A stretch of DNA of 36,165 nt. Origin: Gemmatimonadota bacterium (GTDB taxonomy: Bacteria > JBHIER01 > G020348925). Every line of letters begins with the position of its first letter. The first letter of the stretch is position 1. This document shows, piece by piece, positions 34,268 through 36,165 of the stretch. Where the stretch lies: the NCBI GenBank assembly GCA_020348925.1, contig CP070758.1:4096683-4132847 (forward strand), written 5' to 3'. A model generated the notes under the pieces. It saw nothing but the letters and a program-made list of their open reading frames with translations. It made no database searches and was not told the origin of the DNA. Made by a program: the position numbers and the translations under genes.

Positions 34268-35554
34268 ATGACGGAAAAATCATTAGAGTCCCTCCAGGAA
34301 GAAAACAGACGTCTCCACAGGGCTGTTGAGGAACTGTCCATCCTCAATGACCTCGCCCGAGTCATTAGCTCCACTTTGAGCGTCAATCAGATTATGGAAT
34401 TGATTGTCCAGAAATCGGTAAAGACCATCGGCGTGGAACAAGGGTCGATAACCCTCCTCTCCACCGAGGAAGCAGCTCCCATGAAGACGCTGGTTCGGGG
34501 TGCGGACTCAAGTTACGGAAAAATGCCTTACCACATAGGGGTCAACCTCACAGGCTGGATGATCAAGCATCAAAAACCACTCATCACGAATGACCTGCAA
34601 ACCGACCCTCGTTTCAGAAGCCTCAAGGATGTGGAAATCAACATTAAATCTATCTTGAGCGTTCCTCTGAAAGTGAAAGATCGTCTCATCGGATCCGTCA
34701 ATCTCTTCAACAAACTGAAGGGATCGTTCACCGATGCTGACCAGCGGCTCCTTTCGATCATAGGGACTCAATCGGCTCAAGTGATCGAAAATGCTCGCCT
34801 CTATGAGGAGGAGCGTGAGAAGGAGCGACTCATGAGGGATCTCATTACGGCGCGAGAGATCCAGATGAGTCTCCTGCCCGACGACAATCCGCAGCTACCG
34901 GGTGTGGATATAGCCGGGCGCAGCATCCCCGCGTTTGAAGTCGGTGGTGATTATTTTGATTTTGTCCCCTTGGAGGACAACCGGCTCGCCATTACGCTCG
35001 GGGATGTCTCAGGCAAAGGCATACCTGCCGCGCTCCTTATGTCAAACCTTCAGGCGGCTCTTCGAAGTCAGGCCTCCTCCTCCCCTCTCCCCAAACCGTG
35101 TATCACTCAGGTCAACAGACTGCTCCATTCATGTACAAGCTCCGAGAAATTCGTGACACTCTTCTACGGCATCTTTGATGCTCAAAAGAGATCCCTCCAT
35201 TATACAAATGCCGGTCACAATCCTCCGTTGGTCATAGATCCTCACGGAGAGTATTCAACCTTAGATGTCGGAGGCATAGTAATCGGTGCCGTTCCTCAGT
35301 TTCCATATGAGGAAGGGATCATACAATTGAATCCGGGACATATTTTGGTCATGTACTCCGATGGTATAACCGAAACCGAAAACGAAAAGGAGGAACAATT
35401 CGGCGAAGAGAGATTGATCCGCATAATCCGTGAGCATGCTGATTTGAAGGCTACAGAAATCTCAGAAAGAATTATCGACCAAGTGAATTCCTTTTCACAA
35501 GAGAGCCCCCAACAAGACGACATGACCCTCATCGTTATGAAGGTGTTGGAGTAG
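34268..35554 (+). CDS. GAF domain and SpoIIE/RsbU-type PP2C phosphatase
   Basis: A 428-residue cytoplasmic protein. A short N-terminal coiled coil leads into a GAF domain (about 22-178; SVNQIMELIVQKSVKTIGVEQG, KSILSVPLKVKDRLIGSVNLFNK). A helical linker (180-205) precedes a PP2C-type SpoIIE domain (about 210-427). It contains the metal-binding GGDYFDF (227-233), GDVSGKGIPAALLMS (245-259), TNAGHNPP, YSDGITE and a final QQDDMTLIV. Such proteins dephosphorylate Ser/Thr-phosphorylated partners (often anti-sigma antagonists) under control of the GAF domain. No anti-sigma pair is nearby. Divergence from a two-domain Ser/Thr kinase suggests a shared substrate, which is inference. No strong ribosome-binding site precedes the ATG. 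Confidence 0.93.
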   Translation: MTEKSLESLQEENRRLHRAVEELSILNDLARVISSTLSVNQIMELIVQKSVKTIGVEQGSITLLSTEEAAPMKTLVRGADSSYGKMPYHIGVNLTGWMIKHQKPLITNDLQTDPRFRSLKDVEINIKSILSVPLKVKDRLIGSVNLFNKLKGSFTDADQRLLSIIGTQSAQVIENARLYEEEREKERLMRDLITAREIQMSLLPDDNPQLPGVDIAGRSIPAFEVGGDYFDFVPLEDNRLAITLGDVSGKGIPAALLMSNLQAALRSQASSSPLPKPCITQVNRLLHSCTSSEKFVTLFYGIFDAQKRSLHYTNAGHNPPLVIDPHGEYSTLDVGGIVIGAVPQFPYEEGIIQLNPGHILVMYSDGITETENEKEEQFGEERLIRIIREHADLKATEISERIIDQVNSFSQESPQQDDMTLIVMKVLE

Positions 35555-35645
35555 TACGTCTTCATATCCGAGATGGAGTTGTTCTCCCATTCTCAATACA
35601 TCCACTCCTTATCACACATTATGGAATATTTGGCAAGCTTACTCC

Positions 35646-35678
35646 AAACTTCCGAAGTCTTGGAAACTTCAGAAGTTT
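35646..35678. repeat. Two ACTTC-N-GAAGT palindromes in a larger inverted repeat
   Basis: Copies at 35648-35658 (centre C) and 35666-35676 (centre A), 18 bp apart. Together they form a cruciform-like inverted repeat with outer arms AAACTTC/GAAGTTT. It lies in the convergent intergenic region. Confidence 0.6.
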
Positions 35679-35692
35679 TCTCTTACAAAGAA

Positions 35693-35724
35693 AAACCGCC
35701 CCAATCTTATGACCGGAGCGGTTT
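35693..35724. terminator. Terminator hairpin between convergent genes
   Basis: A stem of AAACCGC (35693-35699) with GCGGTTT (35718-35724), extended inside by CC/GG pairs. T-rich DNA follows on the plus strand (TTTCTTC) and TTTTTC on the minus strand. Probably serves both the phosphatase gene and the sorting-domain gene. Confidence 0.65.
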
Positions 35725-35782
35725 CTTCATTCCTTTACTTTTCGATCCCTCGCTTCAGCTCAGGACATGCTCTTCAACCTAT

Positions 35783-35806
35783 TAACTTAGTAACTTTGTA
35801 ACTTGG
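35783..35806. repeat. Three tandem 8-bp TAACTTNG units
   Basis: Consecutive TAACTTAG, TAACTTTG and TAACTTGG units occupy the last 24 bases or so before the stop codon of the sorting-domain gene. Short and imperfect; significance unknown. Confidence 0.55.
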
Positions 35807-35809
35807 TTT

Positions 35810-36165
35810 TCACTTCATCAACACCATCTGCCTGGTGGCGGTAAAATCGTTCGCCTCGATCCGGTAGAAGTAGACGCCGCTGGGCAGGCCCGCCGTATCC
35901 CAGGAGAAAGTGTAATAGCCGGCATCCAGACCATCGTCAACCAACACCGCCACCTCCTGTCCCAGCATGTTGTACACCCTCAGCCTCACCTGACTGTCCT
36001 CAGGCAAGCCAAACTCAATATTGGTCTCGGGATTGAAAGGATTCGGATAGTTCTCCAATAAAATATATTCCTCTGGAACAATTCCCCCCTTTGTCGCCAG
36101 AGGTCCCCGAAAATGTGGCAGCCGCCTCACTTCCATTGTCACGTCCACACTGTGTGTCACATCGC
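35810..36165 (-). CDS. C-terminal fragment of a surface protein with type IX (Por) sorting domain, cut by window edge
   Basis: The visible 118 or so residues are the C-terminus of a larger protein; the frame is open to the window end with no convincing start. Residues in the last 85 positions match the Por-type C-terminal sorting domain closely: LENYPNPFNPETNIEFGLPE, VRLRVYNMLGQEVAVLVDD, GLDAGYYTFSWD and LPSGVYFYRIEAND, ending in TRQMVLMK. In Bacteroidetes such domains direct cargo through the type IX secretion system and are cleaved at the surface. This agrees with the PorV-like protein at 4982-5995. The passenger domain lies beyond the window. Confidence 0.9.
   Translation of the reverse strand, partial: DVTHSVDVTMEVRRLPHFRGPLATKGGIVPEEYILLENYPNPFNPETNIEFGLPEDSQVRLRVYNMLGQEVAVLVDDGLDAGYYTFSWDTAGLPSGVYFYRIEANDFTATRQMVLMK

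Noticed and set aside
35573-35785. Plus-strand 70-codon frame after the phosphatase gene
   Set aside because: Its sequence is made of the palindromes and the terminator hairpin; it is not a plausible protein.
35783-35806. Short tandem octamers as a CRISPR array
   Set aside because: Units are 8 bp with no spacers, and no cas genes are present.

Overview
The window is about 36 kb of bacterial chromosome with roughly balanced base composition. It holds no tRNA, rRNA, CRISPR array, transposase or phage gene that I can see. The organism looks like a diderm of the Bacteroidetes/FCB superphylum or a related candidate phylum. The reasons are a PorV/PorQ-type outer-membrane protein, a C-terminal Por (type IX) sorting domain at the right edge, a secreted protease with a similar C-terminal module, NHL/TPR and PEGA proteins, a DUF4783-like protein and many secreted or lipid-anchored envelope proteins. 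I cannot name the phylum from sequence alone.

Left part (0.9-6 kb, all minus strand): a PorV-like protein, a polyprenol/diacylglycerol-type lipid kinase and a cold-shock protein form one run that ends at a clear rho-independent terminator. It is followed by era, a QueG-like iron-sulfur protein, a DUF4416 protein and galT, whose reading frames overlap. The first 0.9 kb has no intact gene.

Middle part (6-14 kb): a secreted zinc metalloprotease and a PHP phosphoesterase (both minus) stand against a plus-strand run of four envelope proteins (FN3 lipoprotein, DUF4384 protein, FadL/PorV-like outer-membrane protein, Tyr/Trp-rich lipoprotein). The divergent control region between them carries two identical-architecture dyads (TGTCC-N8-GGACA) about 180-200 bp upstream of a sigma-54-like -24/-12 element, the layout of an enhancer-driven promoter.

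14-22.5 kb: a small DUF4783-like protein is followed by a 1502-residue NtrY-like histidine kinase with three predicted extracytoplasmic regions and no response regulator nearby. It faces a protease-less double-PDZ protein across a bidirectional terminator. A C69 dipeptidase follows.

22.5-28 kb (minus strand): glycolytic genes (archaeal-type class I aldolase, phosphoglycerate mutase) sit with RidA and a DUF4230 protein. Further right are two unrecognised membrane proteins, a flavin reductase and a 0.9-kb stretch that seems to hold a frameshifted membrane-protein gene.

28-36 kb: a possible phospho-signalling locus. A transmembrane protein with two complete Ser/Thr kinase domains and about five PEGA repeats is encoded downstream of a secreted NHL/TPR protein. 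Both are divergent from a GAF-SpoIIE (PP2C-type) phosphatase, with well-formed promoters for each direction in the 268-bp spacer. This kinase/propeller/phosphatase set and the enhancer-like control region at 9.67-9.88 kb are the most interesting items in the window.
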